From Impatiens glandulifera (Eukaryota; Streptophyta; Magnoliopsida; Ericales; Balsaminaceae), in contig NC_061863.1 of NCBI RefSeq assembly GCF_907164915.1, positions 5,014,340 to 5,078,339 on the forward strand: a stretch of DNA of 64,000 nt, read 5' to 3'. The position numbers and the translations under genes are program-made. Each line of letters begins with the position of its first letter. Positions within the stretch are counted from its first letter, which is position 1. The notes under the pieces were generated by a model. The model made no database searches. It saw only the letters and a program-made list of their open reading frames with translations, and was not told the origin of the DNA. This document shows, piece after piece, positions 47,316 to 59,678 of this stretch.

Positions 47316-47572
47316 TTGTTTGATCATTGGGTTTTTAATTTTTTTTTACCTAAGATTTAATTATCACTTAATCTATGTATAATCATTCTTTTTTATCTAT
47401 TAGAATATTAAAATTATTCTTTATTAATCCAAAAAAATAAAATATAAGAGTATTTTGATATATTAACCCAAAAAACTGTTTGTTTGTTTTTTATCAAATA
47501 ATGTTTTTACAAAAAAATCTTGAAAACCCTCAAAAATAAAATAAAAGTTTAAATAGTAATAAATTTCTCAAA
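47316..47572. mobile_element. MITE-like element
   Basis: It starts AGAGCTTGTTTGATCATTGG and ends TCAAAAGAGCT. The left end matches the MITE terminus found elsewhere in the window; the right end is more decayed. Non-coding. Confidence 0.4.
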
Positions 47573-48769
47573 AGAGCTTAACTGTGATAGGAATTCCATT
47601 TTTTTTGTGTTAATTGATTTTGAGTCCCATCCATAATCTTATAATTGATATTAATATTTGTTTGTGTTTTCACATTGCCTTTAATTTCTTATTTCTATTA
47701 TTCTTTTGGGCAGTGTTGCTTCTTTTTTTTGTTGTTTGAAATGTTATTAATAAATTTATCCTATATATAATTATATAGAAATAAGTATAAAATTATAGTG
47801 TCTCAAAAAAACACCATTTTCAAAAAGTAAACAGTCTTTTAATTTTAAGAATTATAATGTCTCAATGAGTTTTGTCCAAACACCCAAATTAATAATTAAG
47901 AAGTCTTAATCTTAAAAAAAAGTTCAAATTGTTATCTAGCTTATCATTATTATATTAACAATAATCTGATTGTAAAAATTTGAATTAATGATCTTGTATT
48001 TAATTTAAAAAATGAACCTTTATGAATTTTTAACTGGCTGTAAAAGTTTGAATCTGACTGGCGGAATGAAATTTGAAATTTACTTCAGCAACAGTCATAA
48101 ACTTTTTAGGTAATCATTAATAACCAATATATAATAGTTTACTTTTTATTTATTAAAAACTTTAATGGATTCTGATTTATAACATACATGCAAATTCCCA
48201 CTTTTCATGGTGGACTTGCATGATCAAATACATGGGTGAAACACTTTTTTTTTTTTTTTTATATATATTATTACCATTTTCTTATTCCCTGTGAGGGTAC
48301 ATAGAGGGTTCTTCCCAGAGGACCTGAACTGGAGGTGGATTAAAATTTATTATTACTAGTTAGCTCTTGTCCAATAAAAGCTATATAATTTATTCAGATT
48401 TAATTAAAAAAATTCAAAATTTAATTCGTTAAGTCCCTAACATTAATTTGAAAAATAAAATTCATTATCTTACTATGTCACCTAATATTTAGGACTAAAA
48501 CGGAGGGGCGTACTCTTATTAAATAATATATAGATTGATTTTTGTGAGAAGAGTTGATAGTCTGGATTATTCTATTTTTGTCAAAATATATATTATTTTA
48601 ATTATTTAATCACTTAATCTATTTATTAAGATATTATACTTTATTTTTAGAAAATTTAAATAAAAATAATATTATAATAATTCAACAAATTAAAAACCTC
48701 AAAAATAAAAAAAAATCATTAAATAAGATTTTTTAAAACAAAATTCATAAAAAAAGACAAATAAATAAG

Positions 48770-49012
48770 AGAAAACAAGCCCTATAAACTTGGTTGATGT
48801 TGAGTTATTTATGATTTTTATTGACTGTTTTCAAAGAAGAAAGTGTTGTTTGATGAAAAATATATGTTGTTTAAGTTTTTTATTGGTTGAATTATTATAA
48901 TGATTTTTATTTATTTAAATTTTATAAAAATAATGTAATATTATTTTGATTAATAAATTGAGTAATTGATGATAAAGAAATCCTAAAAAGTCACATCAAA
49001 CAAGCTCTAAAA
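48770..49012. mobile_element. MITE-like element
   Basis: It is bounded by ACAAGCCCTATAAACTTGG on the left and ACATCAAACAAGCTCTA on the right, with an internal GTGTTGTTTGATGAAAAA, suggesting a nested or rearranged copy. Non-coding. Confidence 0.4.
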
Positions 49013-50639
49013 CACATGTAATATGATAAGGTTGTTGTTTTCAAATAAACGGTCAAGGAGAAAGTTAGGTAATATCCAATCCAAAATCCATTTAAATTCT
49101 ATATAGAACATGATTTTAAGAAAAATAATGGTTGTTTCTATTGATTTATTTGAATAATTTTAAATAATTCATCATCTATTTAGATATCCTCTCTACAATA
49201 ATATAAATAAATTATCAACAAAAAATTCTTTATTTTTAAAAAAAATTATTATATATTAATATATTTTAAGTATTTGTTTTGGTTGCTAAGTATAAAAATA
49301 TCAATATTTTTTGAGGTAAAATAAGGTAATTGAGAATACTAAGTTCTAGAAAGTTAATCTTTACACTTACAAAATATAATTCTGCACAAGGTGTTAATTC
49401 TCTCTTCACGTGATATCAGGACCGGGTAAGCCCAGCCCATCCCATCCCAGTTCAAATGTATATAAAAAATTTTGTATGGATGAATATAAGTTATTATTAT
49501 TATTTTTTTTAAATTAAAAAAGCAAATCGTGAGTTAAATTGATTTTTTTTAACAAATTAAGAGAAACAATTACATTTTTATCATAATTTTATTTATTTAT
49601 TTTTTTCTATGCCTACACTTTATTTATGGAGATTGCCTCGTATGACTTCATAGGGGAGGAGTTGTGAGATTTTAAGCTTTTTCAAAAATTTTGTTCTTTG
49701 TATGAAGTGCAATGCATAGAGTTCTTGACAGATGATAAATATATAAAAAAATGGTGTATTATGATTAATCTAGACTACACCTCATTTGCTATTACATTTC
49801 AAAAAAGTGACTACTATTTGGAACCTATTTTAAAATATTATTGGTATTGAGTGATTGTTGCATAAATTTATTATTTGTTGCTGGAAAACTGAAAAAATGT
49901 TAGCTAAGCGTGGATTTCAACCAGGTGAGGGCATTTCTCTCATTGGATTGAGCCAACGAGTCCCTATTAAATTTATGTTTTGGTATATATTTTGGCTCAA
50001 AATATAGACGAATTACAGAATTAGAGATGGGGATAGACTTGAAAAAAATTAAAGGATAAATTATGGATAAACTAGTGGATGCATAGATTTTTTTTAATTA
50101 GAGAATAAATATTAAATTAAATTAAAAAAAATTAAAAAATTAAGAGATCATGTCACTAAATTACCATAATTTATTTTATTATTTATTATTATTTTGTTTG
50201 GAAAAGTAGATACGTCTCAAAATTGAAAAAACGTAGAAAGTTTAATGGTGATGGTAGTCCACCAATATATATATTTATTCCACGAATTTATTATTATAAA
50301 TATAGAGACGTCTTAAAAAAAAAATAAAATTAATCCCTTAAGAATCTCTAAATTTGTTTAAACTAATTTTGTATGTTTTATTTATTATTTATAAATGATA
50401 AACTCCTATTATTTTCTGGTGTATTTAGTGAAAGTTTAGACTACTCTTTTATTTTAAACTTAAAAACTACTCAGACTATTTTTTATTTGTTTAAATAATC
50501 CCAAACAGGCTTTGTTTAAAAAATAAAAATAAAAATAAAAATATGCGGCGAAATGGTTTATAATAAAACAGATAAGAGAATATATACCTTTAAATAGTTA
50601 AAAAAAAAAGTTTTTGAAATATGTTATTCTTAGATAGGA

Positions 50640-50645
50640 CACGTG
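50640..50645. promoter_or_regulatory. G-box CACGTG upstream of MSL gene
   Basis: ACACGTGCG sits about 320 bp upstream of the inferred first-exon donor of the MSL gene. Function is inferred from motif only. Confidence 0.3.
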
Positions 50646-50962
50646 CGTTAATCTCATTTGTGGCTAGCGTTGCGACTCGACTAAACAAACATTATATAAT
50701 AATCCGCATCCCGCGCAATTTAGCAGGTACCCATCTCCATCCCTCCACGTAAGCTTCAAAATTATCTGGTTTTCCAACCAAGGACTATTCCATAATCCAT
50801 TTCCCAAAGTATCTCTCATGGCCAGAGATGATCGTCTTCATGCGTAACTTATCATCCCACGACTCTTACGCCATTAGTCATTCCTCTCTCTAACAAGCTT
50901 CTCCAACTCGAAACGCAGAGAATGATTTGTTTCTAGTAGTCACTGACGTCTTTCTCTCTAAG

Positions 50963-52832
50963 GTAATTTTACTGCTAAATGTCGTTCTCTGTTTATTTTG
51001 TAGATCTGGAACTCATGCTGAACTGTTGAATCTGTGAAATTGATATTACTAGTTAGTTGTAAGTTGTAAATGATGAAGTAGGAGGAATTGATCTGTTTTG
51101 ATTTATTAAATGGATTGTTGTTGGTTACTTGGTGATGATGTTTCAAGTCTTAGGGAATCATATAAATTAGTGCCATAGTTATTGCATTAGCTCTTCAGAT
51201 TCTAAAAAAAGTATAGTTTCTGTGTATTGATTCATGATATTTTCTCCTTAATTGTACAATGAACAAGTTTAAATCAATTTATCTTGGACAAATTATGAAT
51301 GAAGTGATAAGTAAGTGAATATGTTTTGCTTCTCATATGTAATACTACACTCTTGGATTGTTTATTGTTGAAGTATTGTCGTAGTATAAGGTAATGCACT
51401 CCTTCTGAGTTCTGAGGGTGGTTTAGGGGAATTAAGATTCTTTTTATCCAAATTGTTTGTAAAGTGCAAGATGTTGCTGCCATAAAATGTGCTTCAATGG
51501 TGGTTTCTTTGAAGACTATGCAACTGCTCCTTCTCCAAACAAGAATATATACACAAAGGCGCTTGTTATCTCGTCTTGATCCCAACATAGTCACATTTTG
51601 TGTATAGCCAACTGAAAACTACTAATTTTAGTGCACTTAAACGATTTTTTCATTTTTTTAAATATTTTTTTTTTCATGTATTGACTTACCAAACCAATGA
51701 CATACATGAGATCTGGTCTAGTCATAGTTAGTTATCCTAGACTTCCCATCTGAAGTAGTCTGAGTTACTGCCTCCATAGTTGATTCTTGTTCAACAATGT
51801 TCTTCACTTCCACTATCACTTTTGTCTTCTAGAACATTATGCTCTCATTCTAACTCTTTGCTCATTTCTATTAGATTCTTATCCTAATCCCATCAACTAC
51901 TTACTCCCAATGTTCTAGTGGTTTCCCCTTCATTGTTACTATAAAGTTATATTCATTGCATAAATACACCATTGGACTGCTCTTGTCCAGAATTGTCTTG
52001 GAACTTGTTTATCAAGCAACACGTTTCAAACTGAATTTATGATGTCTTTCTTCCACTCCATTTTGTGGAGGGGTGTAGGTTGTAGTTAGTTGTCTTCAAA
52101 TACCTTAACTCCAAAAACCATTAAATTCACGGGAAGTGAACTCTCTCCCATTTTATCAGTATGTAGACACATGCTAAGGATTCAAATGTCATTGACTTCT
52201 CAATCAACAACCATTAAATCTAATACGTGAAGTGACAGAATTAAACTAAATGCAAATATTTTCAAACAGGAGGAGGATATTTGTTCTTAATCCTATCATT
52301 CTGTAACAATCCAAACAGTGAATTAGAGGAATTAACAAGCAAGTAGATGATAATCTGAGATGGAATGAGAAGATAAGTATGAAGATTGGCCCTACAGCCT
52401 ATCCAAATGAGAAGGGAAACTGAACCTTTCAAATCATTACATCAATATCCATATCATCATACATCCATTTACATTTCATTGCAATTTATAGGTTTCTTAT
52501 ATTATTCTTCTACTTTATATCTTAGTTACAACTATGCCATTCAAATTATTTATACTAGACACAATATTGTGTTTAGAGTTCTTATGTTATGTGAACATCC
52601 TCTTTGGCCGCTAAAGGCAATTCCTTTTGTTATGTGGTTATCTATAGTTGACCAATTTAGTGGAAGTCACTCCAAAACAATGACATGTTGTTATCATGCC
52701 ACTAAGATTAAGGTAGAGCCATATATGAAATTTTACTGTGGTTCAAGTGGCATTCCCACAGCACTTCTCGTGAATTTATAAATCAACTTCTAATCTTAAA
52801 GTGGATGCTTATTAATTTTTATGTTTTTGCAG
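50963..52832 (+). other. 5'UTR intron of the MSL gene
   Basis: A CT-rich leader ends in CTCTCTAAG|GTAATTTT at 50963, and TTTTTGCAG at 52824-52832 precedes a short leader exon that carries the ATG at 52940. This predicts a 1.87-kb intron in the 5'UTR. It contains the copia remnant. The donor choice is by consensus only and needs transcript support. Confidence 0.5.
51270..52200 (-). mobile_element. Ty1/copia remnant (integrase, RT end, RNase H)
   Basis: On the minus strand, broken frames read in copia order. There is an integrase block LLDKQVPRQFWTRAVQWCIY at about 52012-51950, an RT-end TRPDLMYVIGL-like block at about 51735-51690, and an RNase H block (TTIEAHFMAATSCTLQTIW at about 51505-51450 and VVLHMRSKTYSLTYHFIHN at about 51350-51290). 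Most of RT is missing and stops are frequent. The relic sits antisense within the 5'UTR intron of the MSL gene. Confidence 0.75.
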
Positions 52833-52939
52833 GCGGAAGGCAAAATATTGGTTAGTTTCTTTTCTCTTTAAGCCAGACATTTGTTGACCGGAAGCTGATT
52901 TTAGAAGCAAGAGATTTAGTGATATATTCATATAACAAA

Positions 52940-55900
52940 ATGGCTGTTGTTGGTTCTTTATTGTTATCCCGGGATTTTGGAGTTCGTTTTGATAATGGAC
53001 ACAATTATATGATTAAGGTGAGTTTATGCTTCCTTGTACAAGTTTTTCGATCTCAAATATGCAATAGCAATCTGATAGTTATTGGGATATTGTGTCCATT
53101 ATTTCACTTGTAAAGGGTACTATAGGGAGTGGACGATTGCCTTTACTGGGTCTTCTGTCATCCTGTGATTCGGTATGCTTATATGTTCATATTAAAAAAT
53201 CTTTATATTACTGATTCTTGTAACATCACATCTTTCTTCGGTAGCCTGTTATTGGTTTTTGAGTTTTTGTTCTGGTTATGCGTTACACAATTTAGTCCAT
53301 TCTATACGTTTTGCCATGGGTATAGTAACATGAAAGTGCTAATGTGATATGCATAATTTTGGGGTTTTCTTTGATACGTCTTCGTAATGTATAGCTCTTG
53401 TACAGAAAAGGTCTAGCGCTTGTATAGCTAGTGATGTCTAAGAGTTTGTTTGATGTAAGTTTTTTTTTTCCTTTTGGAAAAAAGTGTATTATTTGGGTTA
53501 AATGAATAAATTTTTGTTTAAAATTTTAAAATGTTATAAAAAATAAATTAAGGGTATTTAATATTTTAGTTCATAACTTGATTTTTGATTAAATCCAATA
53601 ACCCTTCATCAAACAAGGCCTAAATCTTATTTTAGTTACCCAGTTCCCCCCAAAGAGTTTTGGTACCTCTTTTCTGTTGATAGTGAATTCGGGTCTGGCT
53701 TATTAATGATATACACCCTATGAAAAACTTCTTTTATTTGACAGTAAGCACTGAAATGTATTATTTAACATTCACAGCGAAGGGATTTTTGGAGTCTTCA
53801 ATACTTGAATGGTATTAGTGGTTCAAAGTTATCATCAAGATGCAGAAGTTTTCAATGCCAATCTTTTTTGTTACCAAATGGAGCTAATGGTATATCTGCT
53901 CTCAGAACTGCTTCAACTTTGTTAAACAGGTAGTGTTATCTTTTCATTTGCGTTATACACGTGGATGTGATGAGGGTATTTAGATGCTTCATGTGAACTA
54001 GTGCTTTTGGTTGCTTCATATTTATATATTGGAAAAGTTAAGGGTAATGATGTTATATTCAAAAGCAAGTGCACTTGGTAAGTTTCGAGATGTCTCTTGG
54101 ATACGTCACTAGTTGGTAGGATATCAAGTTTAGTCTTTTTGAGTTGAAAAAGAATTATACTTTATCCCTTTAACTTTCACTATTTTCATGGGAGCTACTA
54201 ATTTATTTTTGGGAGCTACTAATTTAAAACGAGCTTATGTTGTGTGTTATGGATGATTTTAATGGAATTTAGACTTATTGATGCCTGTAATTAAAATTCT
54301 TGTTCTTGAAGGTCTTTTTGTGCTTTACGAGAACACCCCGTGGTGTTTCAGTTGGCTACAGCAGTTGGCATGATTGCGTTTGCTGTTTGGGGTATTAGAC
54401 CACTAATGCGGTTAAGTAGGATAATCCTTCAGGTACTTGCTTCACTCAGCTAATTAGCACACTGATCTTTTATTTTTCTTAACTGATGCTCTTATAAATG
54501 TTCTTGGTACATAAGAGTGATAATAGCCGGGAAAATAGCAGCACAAATCATGTAATGACTTCATACGTTCAGCCAATTATTCTCTGGGCTGGAGTTACCC
54601 TTATATGCAGGTTTTGGTGCATTTTTTTGGTTGTGGTTTCTTTCCAACTGTTTGACACTTATGGTAATTTTTTCTGGTTCTAAGCTCACTATGTATTTCA
54701 GAGTATTAGAACCAGTTGTTTTACCTTCAGTGACAAGCCAGATTGTTAAGCAACGACTTCTAAATTTTGTCAAGTCATTGTCCATGGTGCTCGCATTAGC
54801 ATACTGCATGTCAAGGTGTGAATGTCAAGTCTTATGTTTTTTCTTTTTGCTGAACAACATTTTCTTGATTTATTGTTACTTCTCATGATAATCACACCAT
54901 ATTAAGTTTTATTTTGTTTTGGCAGCTTGATTCAACAAGCACAAAAATTCTTTATGAAGACAAATGACCCAAGTGATGGGAGAAATGTATGTCTCTGTTG
55001 CCTTGGATTTACTGCCTAATTGATTTTAGCTTTTACTCAAATACTTGTCTATCTTCATCAAAAGACATTAAAATGGTAAATGAAATGATGCTTAGTATGT
55101 TCTTGTATATCTTTGTCTGTTGGAATCCCCTTATAACCTAGTACATTTGACAACTATAAGTCGATGCATTTGCATCTCTATATTATTGAGATTGTAGCAC
55201 ATTGTCCAGTATATCACAATGGAACAACGATTATTAGATTCCTCCTTTTTTCCTGATTCCTAGGGCTTGTTTGAGGTGGTTTATTTGGATTTAACCAGTA
55301 TCCCTTCATCAATTCACTTCTACCATCAAATCATTAACGAAACTGTCAAAAAAAACTTTGTTTTTTTTTATAATATATAGATACTAAGGATATTTAGGTT
55401 CTCTTACCCAACAACCACTCTGTACACCAACCAATGTTTTCTCTTTTGCAAAAATGCCCAAGATCAAATAAGCTCTTAGGTCTTGTTTGATGAAAGGTTA
55501 TTTGGATTTAATCCAATAATGTAAGATACCAAAGGTATATAACTGATATTCTTATTAAGGAGCTGTGTACTTGAATAAGAAAGATAGTCGAGGCTTTATA
55601 TATAGCCAAGTGACAAATAAAAACTGACATAAAACACATGCTAACTGACACTAACGAACTGCTGTAACTGCTAGCATATACTTAATAGAAAGACATTTAA
55701 TAACTTACTAAATAAGTACAACTTCAACTAACTAATACTTCTTGACAAATAATCACTTATCCTATCATCAATCACTTCATATTTCAGACCATTAATTAAA
55801 ATATTAAAATATCCTTACTTTATGTTTGATAACATTTTAAATATAACATGATATTTTAATCATTCAAAATAATCAACTTTTTCATTGAGTACCATAATTA

Positions 55901-58900
55901 TTTTCAAATAATCGGATTATTTAAAAAAAAAAACTACATTAAACAAGCTATTAGATTTATTTTACTTGCATTAAAATTCATTCTTTTCATGGTATTGGGT
56001 CCATTTGAGTAATGGTGTCTTATTTATCTTCCTTTGAGCATCAAGAACTTCAAAGGATAATTTAAACCTTTAGAAGCATATGCATGACTCTACTTTTTAT
56101 TTCTTTTACTGTTTTGGATATACACTCCACCTTTAACATGGACATGTCTTTTAAGAGCCTGTTAGAAAATCTATATTCTGTGAACAGATCTACTCAGATG
56201 CTGCGGAATGTTCTGTTTAAAAAATTATTCTTATGCTTAATAGATTTCTTTTTATTACAGATGGGTGTGCAGTTTGCTGGAAAAGCTATTTATACTGCGG
56301 CATGGGTTGCCGGTGTTTCCTTGTTCATGGAATTGCTTGGTTTCTCCACTCAGAAATGGCTTACTGCTGGGGGTCTTGGTACGGTATTGCTGACCCTTGC
56401 TGGCCGTGAGGTATATTCAGTCTCATATCCTGAAATCCCATTTAACAGTTTTGAATCTGATAACACAACTTATCACTTAACTGAATGATTAATTTAAGTT
56501 CATATGATAACAATTATTTTGAATCACTCAATTCAACTCAAATTAAGCTAAATAATCTACCTTAATTTGGTAAACTATGAATAGGTAATCTAGTAAGAGC
56601 GTAAAAAAGACAACTTTAACCCTCTAGCAACTTTATCAAATTACTTTATTATAAAGGTAAAATAGTCTTTTAAGTACTTTTATGACGTCAATTCCACATT
56701 TTATCAAATCATTTTACATCACTTCAAATTTAGATATTTTATTTAGCTTATTCAACATTTATTTTCAGACTTAACTAATTCTATACTAAAGTTCAATATT
56801 CATCTCCTTTAAAAATGTCGGGGGGACAAGATAGGTTTGGTGTGCATGCTTGTAAATAGTGTAATATTATTTGGAATTCCTTTTGGTCATTTATTGATCT
56901 GAGGTGTGTTTTGACGTTTTATTATATCTCATATATTTTTCAGATATTCACAAACTTTCTTTCCAGTGTGATGATCCATGCAACTAGACCATTTGTTTTA
57001 AATGAATGGATTCAAACAAAGATTGAAGGCTATGAAGTTTCTGGTACAGTCGAGGTTCGTAAAGATAATGGGAATATTCCATATTCGTTACACTTTAGAA
57101 TATAAATTAACATTTTTGGAAGTTCTCTAGCATGTAGGTTGGTGGTCACCAACCATTATCAGAGGTGATGATCGAGAAGCAATTCATATACCTAATCACA
57201 AATTCACAATGAGTGTTGTGAGAAACCTTAGTCAGAAGACTCACTGGCGAATCAAGACCCATCTTGCTATCAGTCACTTGGATGTCAACAAGATTAATGT
57301 GAGAAATGATTTTCACATATATGATAATATGGTAGAAATATCTGAACTGAGTAGTGGTTATCTTTTCTTGTGGCAGAATATTGTGGCTGATATGCGTAAA
57401 GTTTTGGCCAAAAATCCTCAGGTGGAACAACAAAGATTGCATAGAAGAGTATTCTTGGAAACCATTAATCCTGAGAATCAAGCTCTTATGGTAAAATAAA
57501 TCTTTACTTGACTGTTTTTTTACTCCTAATTAGGACTAGGAGTAATAAAAAATAATTATTTATATAATAATATCAGTTCCCCAAATAAGGCCCGGTTAGG
57601 TTGGGATTTTGTAAATAACCCTAACATATTCAAACATCATTTCACCCCTCATTAATCACACCATTCAATTCATTAACTAAAATACCATTTATTTATGTAA
57701 AAACAATTATTTTATCATCAATATATTAATTCCATTAAAAACTTTTAACCAAATATATCCCACTCCTTCAAAATCACCACCCATCAAAACTTTTTAAAAT
57801 AATCTATAGATTATTTACAAAAACACTCTACCAAGGCCTAATATGCACTTAGAAGAAACTTTATCATCCATGGTTTTTGGGATTTAGGTTTGGTTTGCTT
57901 TATTTTCTGTAGTTACTAGCCGATGATTGACCTGGAATATGATGCCTTTGTCATAGGTAGGCATTGTGTTTTTCAATTATTTTTTTTTAGAAAGTTAGCA
58001 CGACCACCTACTTTAATGACCCAACTCACATGAGTTGTTGTGTAATCAAGTTTCTTAAAGAAAAATAGTTATGTTTGTTTCTACAATAAGCATGGGAATA
58101 GTAAACATTCACAATAATTATTTTTTAAACGGTCAACTATTATTAAAAAGAGTGCGTTTAAATGTTACATAAATAAAAGAGAAAAAAGAAAACAACTTAA
58201 ACTTAAGAATTTTAAATGCCAAATAAACATTCACAATATTATTTATGTAAATTACACTATTTCATTATTATTTTCCCCTTTCATTTATTGACATCTTTAA
58301 TCTTGTTCCCTTTTCTTTTCAGATATTGATATCTTGCTTTGTGAAAACATCACATTTTGAGGAGTATCTCTGTGTGAAGGTATGAAGTTTTTGCTAAAAC
58401 AATTTTTATATGTATTTTTGCATATTCAGATCCAGAAACACAGATAAAAATGTGTTTCCAAATGGGGAGTCCAGATACCTCTCTTCTGTGTCAAATGTGA
58501 ATCGAGATGAGATCACATTTGCAAAAACCACATATTCAAAAATTTATTGGTGGTTTCTCTTTTGTTTTTTTGTTGAAACAGGAAGCAATATTACAAGACC
58601 TTCTAAGAGTTATTAGCCATCACCGAGCTCGACTTGCTACACCTATCCGCACTGTCCAGAAAGTATACGGTGAAGCTGATATCGATAATGGTCTGTTTTC
58701 TGATTCCATATTCAGCCGTTCCCCAAGACCCGCCAGCAGAAGACCATTACTCTTGATAGAACCCTCTTACAAAATCAACTCCGACGATCGATCCAAGTCT
58801 TCATCTCCTTCAATTCGCTTAAACAACGAAGACTTTAAAGATTCAAAGCTTGAGTCTCCCCCATCATCTGACGAATCAACAATCCCAGATGCCCCCAAAC

Positions 58901-59343
58901 CCGACAACAATAACAACAATAATAATAATTCCCCTGTTCCAAACTTAAACTCGAACTCAAAGCCAAAAATGCCTATACCTACTACCACAAGTTCTTCAAG
59001 TCAGGGAAATGAGAAGCTTCAAGTAGGTAAGAACCAGGCTGCTGTTGAGAAACCAGGTCCAAAATCAGAATCTGTTTCTTCTTCTTCTTCTTCAAGGTCT
59101 AGTTTGGAGGATAATATTGTTTTGGGTGTTGCATTGGAAGGCTCCAAAAGAACTCTTCCCATAGAGGAAGAAACATCAGCAACAACAACAGCCTCACCTA
59201 TGGAATCAAAAGAGATGGCTGCGGCCTGTCGAAATGGTGGTAATAACGGGAAAGATGAAAAAGATGACACTAATACTAATAATATTTCACAAGATCTTAG
59301 AGACAAAGAAAACCGCCATGTCAATCAGGTTGGTCCTTTGTGA
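52940..59343 (+). CDS. MscS-like channel, plastid type (MSL2/MSL3)
   Basis: Twelve coding exons (52940-53017, 53778-53929, 54312-54432, 54516-54610, 54702-54815, 54926-54986, 56261-56410, 56944-57054, 57131-57298, 57377-57490, 58323-58379, 58582-59343) give 660 aa, close to Arabidopsis MSL2 and MSL3. These inner-envelope channels open under membrane tension and control plastid osmotic balance, size and division. Seen: Ser/Arg-rich transit region; several membrane spans ([55 protein letters not shown]); the Gly/Ala-rich pore helix at about 241-260 ([17 protein letters not shown] then IFTNFLSS); the MscS beta domain with GTVEHVGWW and IPNHKF; and a long Ser/Asn-rich low-complexity C-tail with an Asn run coded by AAC/AAT repeats (58907-58928). 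Frame and splice sites are intact. The ATG at 52940 is the first in frame. Confidence 0.92.
53439..53622. mobile_element. MITE in MSL intron 1
   Basis: Ends AGAGTTTGTTTGATGTAAG (left) and CCCTTCATCAAACAAGGCC (right) are inverted repeats, enclosing about 180 bp of non-coding DNA. Target duplication is not clear. Confidence 0.65.
55262..55479. mobile_element. MITE in MSL intron 6, first copy
   Basis: It begins AGGGCTTGTTTGAGGTGG and ends AGATCAAATAAGCTCTT, the shared terminus in inverted orientation. It lies directly beside the next copy of the same family. Confidence 0.5.
55478..55955. mobile_element. MITE in MSL intron 6, second copy, split by a solo LTR
   Basis: The left end GGTCTTGTTTGATGAAAGG and the right end ACATTAAACAAGCTATTAG belong to the same MITE family. 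The element is interrupted at 55520-55747 by a solo LTR with its own target duplication, so the MITE arrived first. Confidence 0.65.
55520..55747. mobile_element. Solo LTR (or terminal-repeat mini-element), 228 bp
   Basis: The segment starts TGTAAGATACC and ends CTTGACA, so it has the TG...CA ends of LTRs. It is flanked by the 5-bp duplication AATAA at 55515-55519 and 55748-55752. There is no internal coding region, so it is best read as a solo LTR left by recombination. It sits inside a MITE in an MSL intron. Confidence 0.75.
57585..57845. mobile_element. MITE-like element in MSL intron 10
   Basis: It starts AAGGCCCGGTTAGGTTGGG and ends CTCTACCAAGGCCTAAT. The internal sequence resembles the other MITEs (AATAACCCT..., AACTAAAATACC) but the termini differ, so it may be a separate subfamily. 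Non-coding. Confidence 0.4.
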
Positions 59344-59678
59344 CTAAATATGCAAATCATGTGAATCTTGATAGTAAGTAGATTCTCTTTTAATGTATTT
59401 ATGCTTGTAACACTACTTTCATCAAAATATTAATAGAATGTTCATACTTTTCAAGCAAAAATAAGTATTGTAGTTTGATCTCATTGTCTGAATTTTCCAT
59501 CCTGAACGTAATGCAATTTAGGCCTTAATATTTCCAAAAATATTGAAATCCAAGTTTCTTAGCTTGCATTATTAGCAATATTATTCATTAGTCCATAAAT
59601 TTTGTAATAGAAAAAGACAAACCATTCACCATTATATTAATTTTGAAACTCCCTAGATCGGAAAACCCGAAGCTAACC
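59344..59678. other. Short MSL-to-receptor intergenic region
   Basis: The 335 bp between the MSL stop and the receptor ATG must hold the MSL 3'UTR and terminator and at least part of the receptor promoter. No distinct motif was resolved. Confidence 0.5.

Larger units (their letters stand above)
45733..50869. other. Divergent intergenic region between KIN4C and the MSL gene
   Basis: Five kilobases of AT-rich DNA without a supported gene. The ends hold the promoters of KIN4C and the MSL gene. Inside are two MITE-like stretches (47316-47572 and 48770-49012). A short frame near 49896-49980 (GFQPGEGISLIGLSQ) faintly recalls a G-patch-like retroelement remnant and is not listed as an element. Confidence 0.45.

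Noticed and set aside
49896..49980. G-patch-like retroelement fragment
   Set aside because: A single short resemblance (GFQPGEGISL) without flanking protease or RT motifs is too weak to call.
59643..59678. Receptor start upstream at a TTG
   Set aside because: Plant genes rarely use TTG; the ATG at 59679 immediately precedes a good signal peptide.
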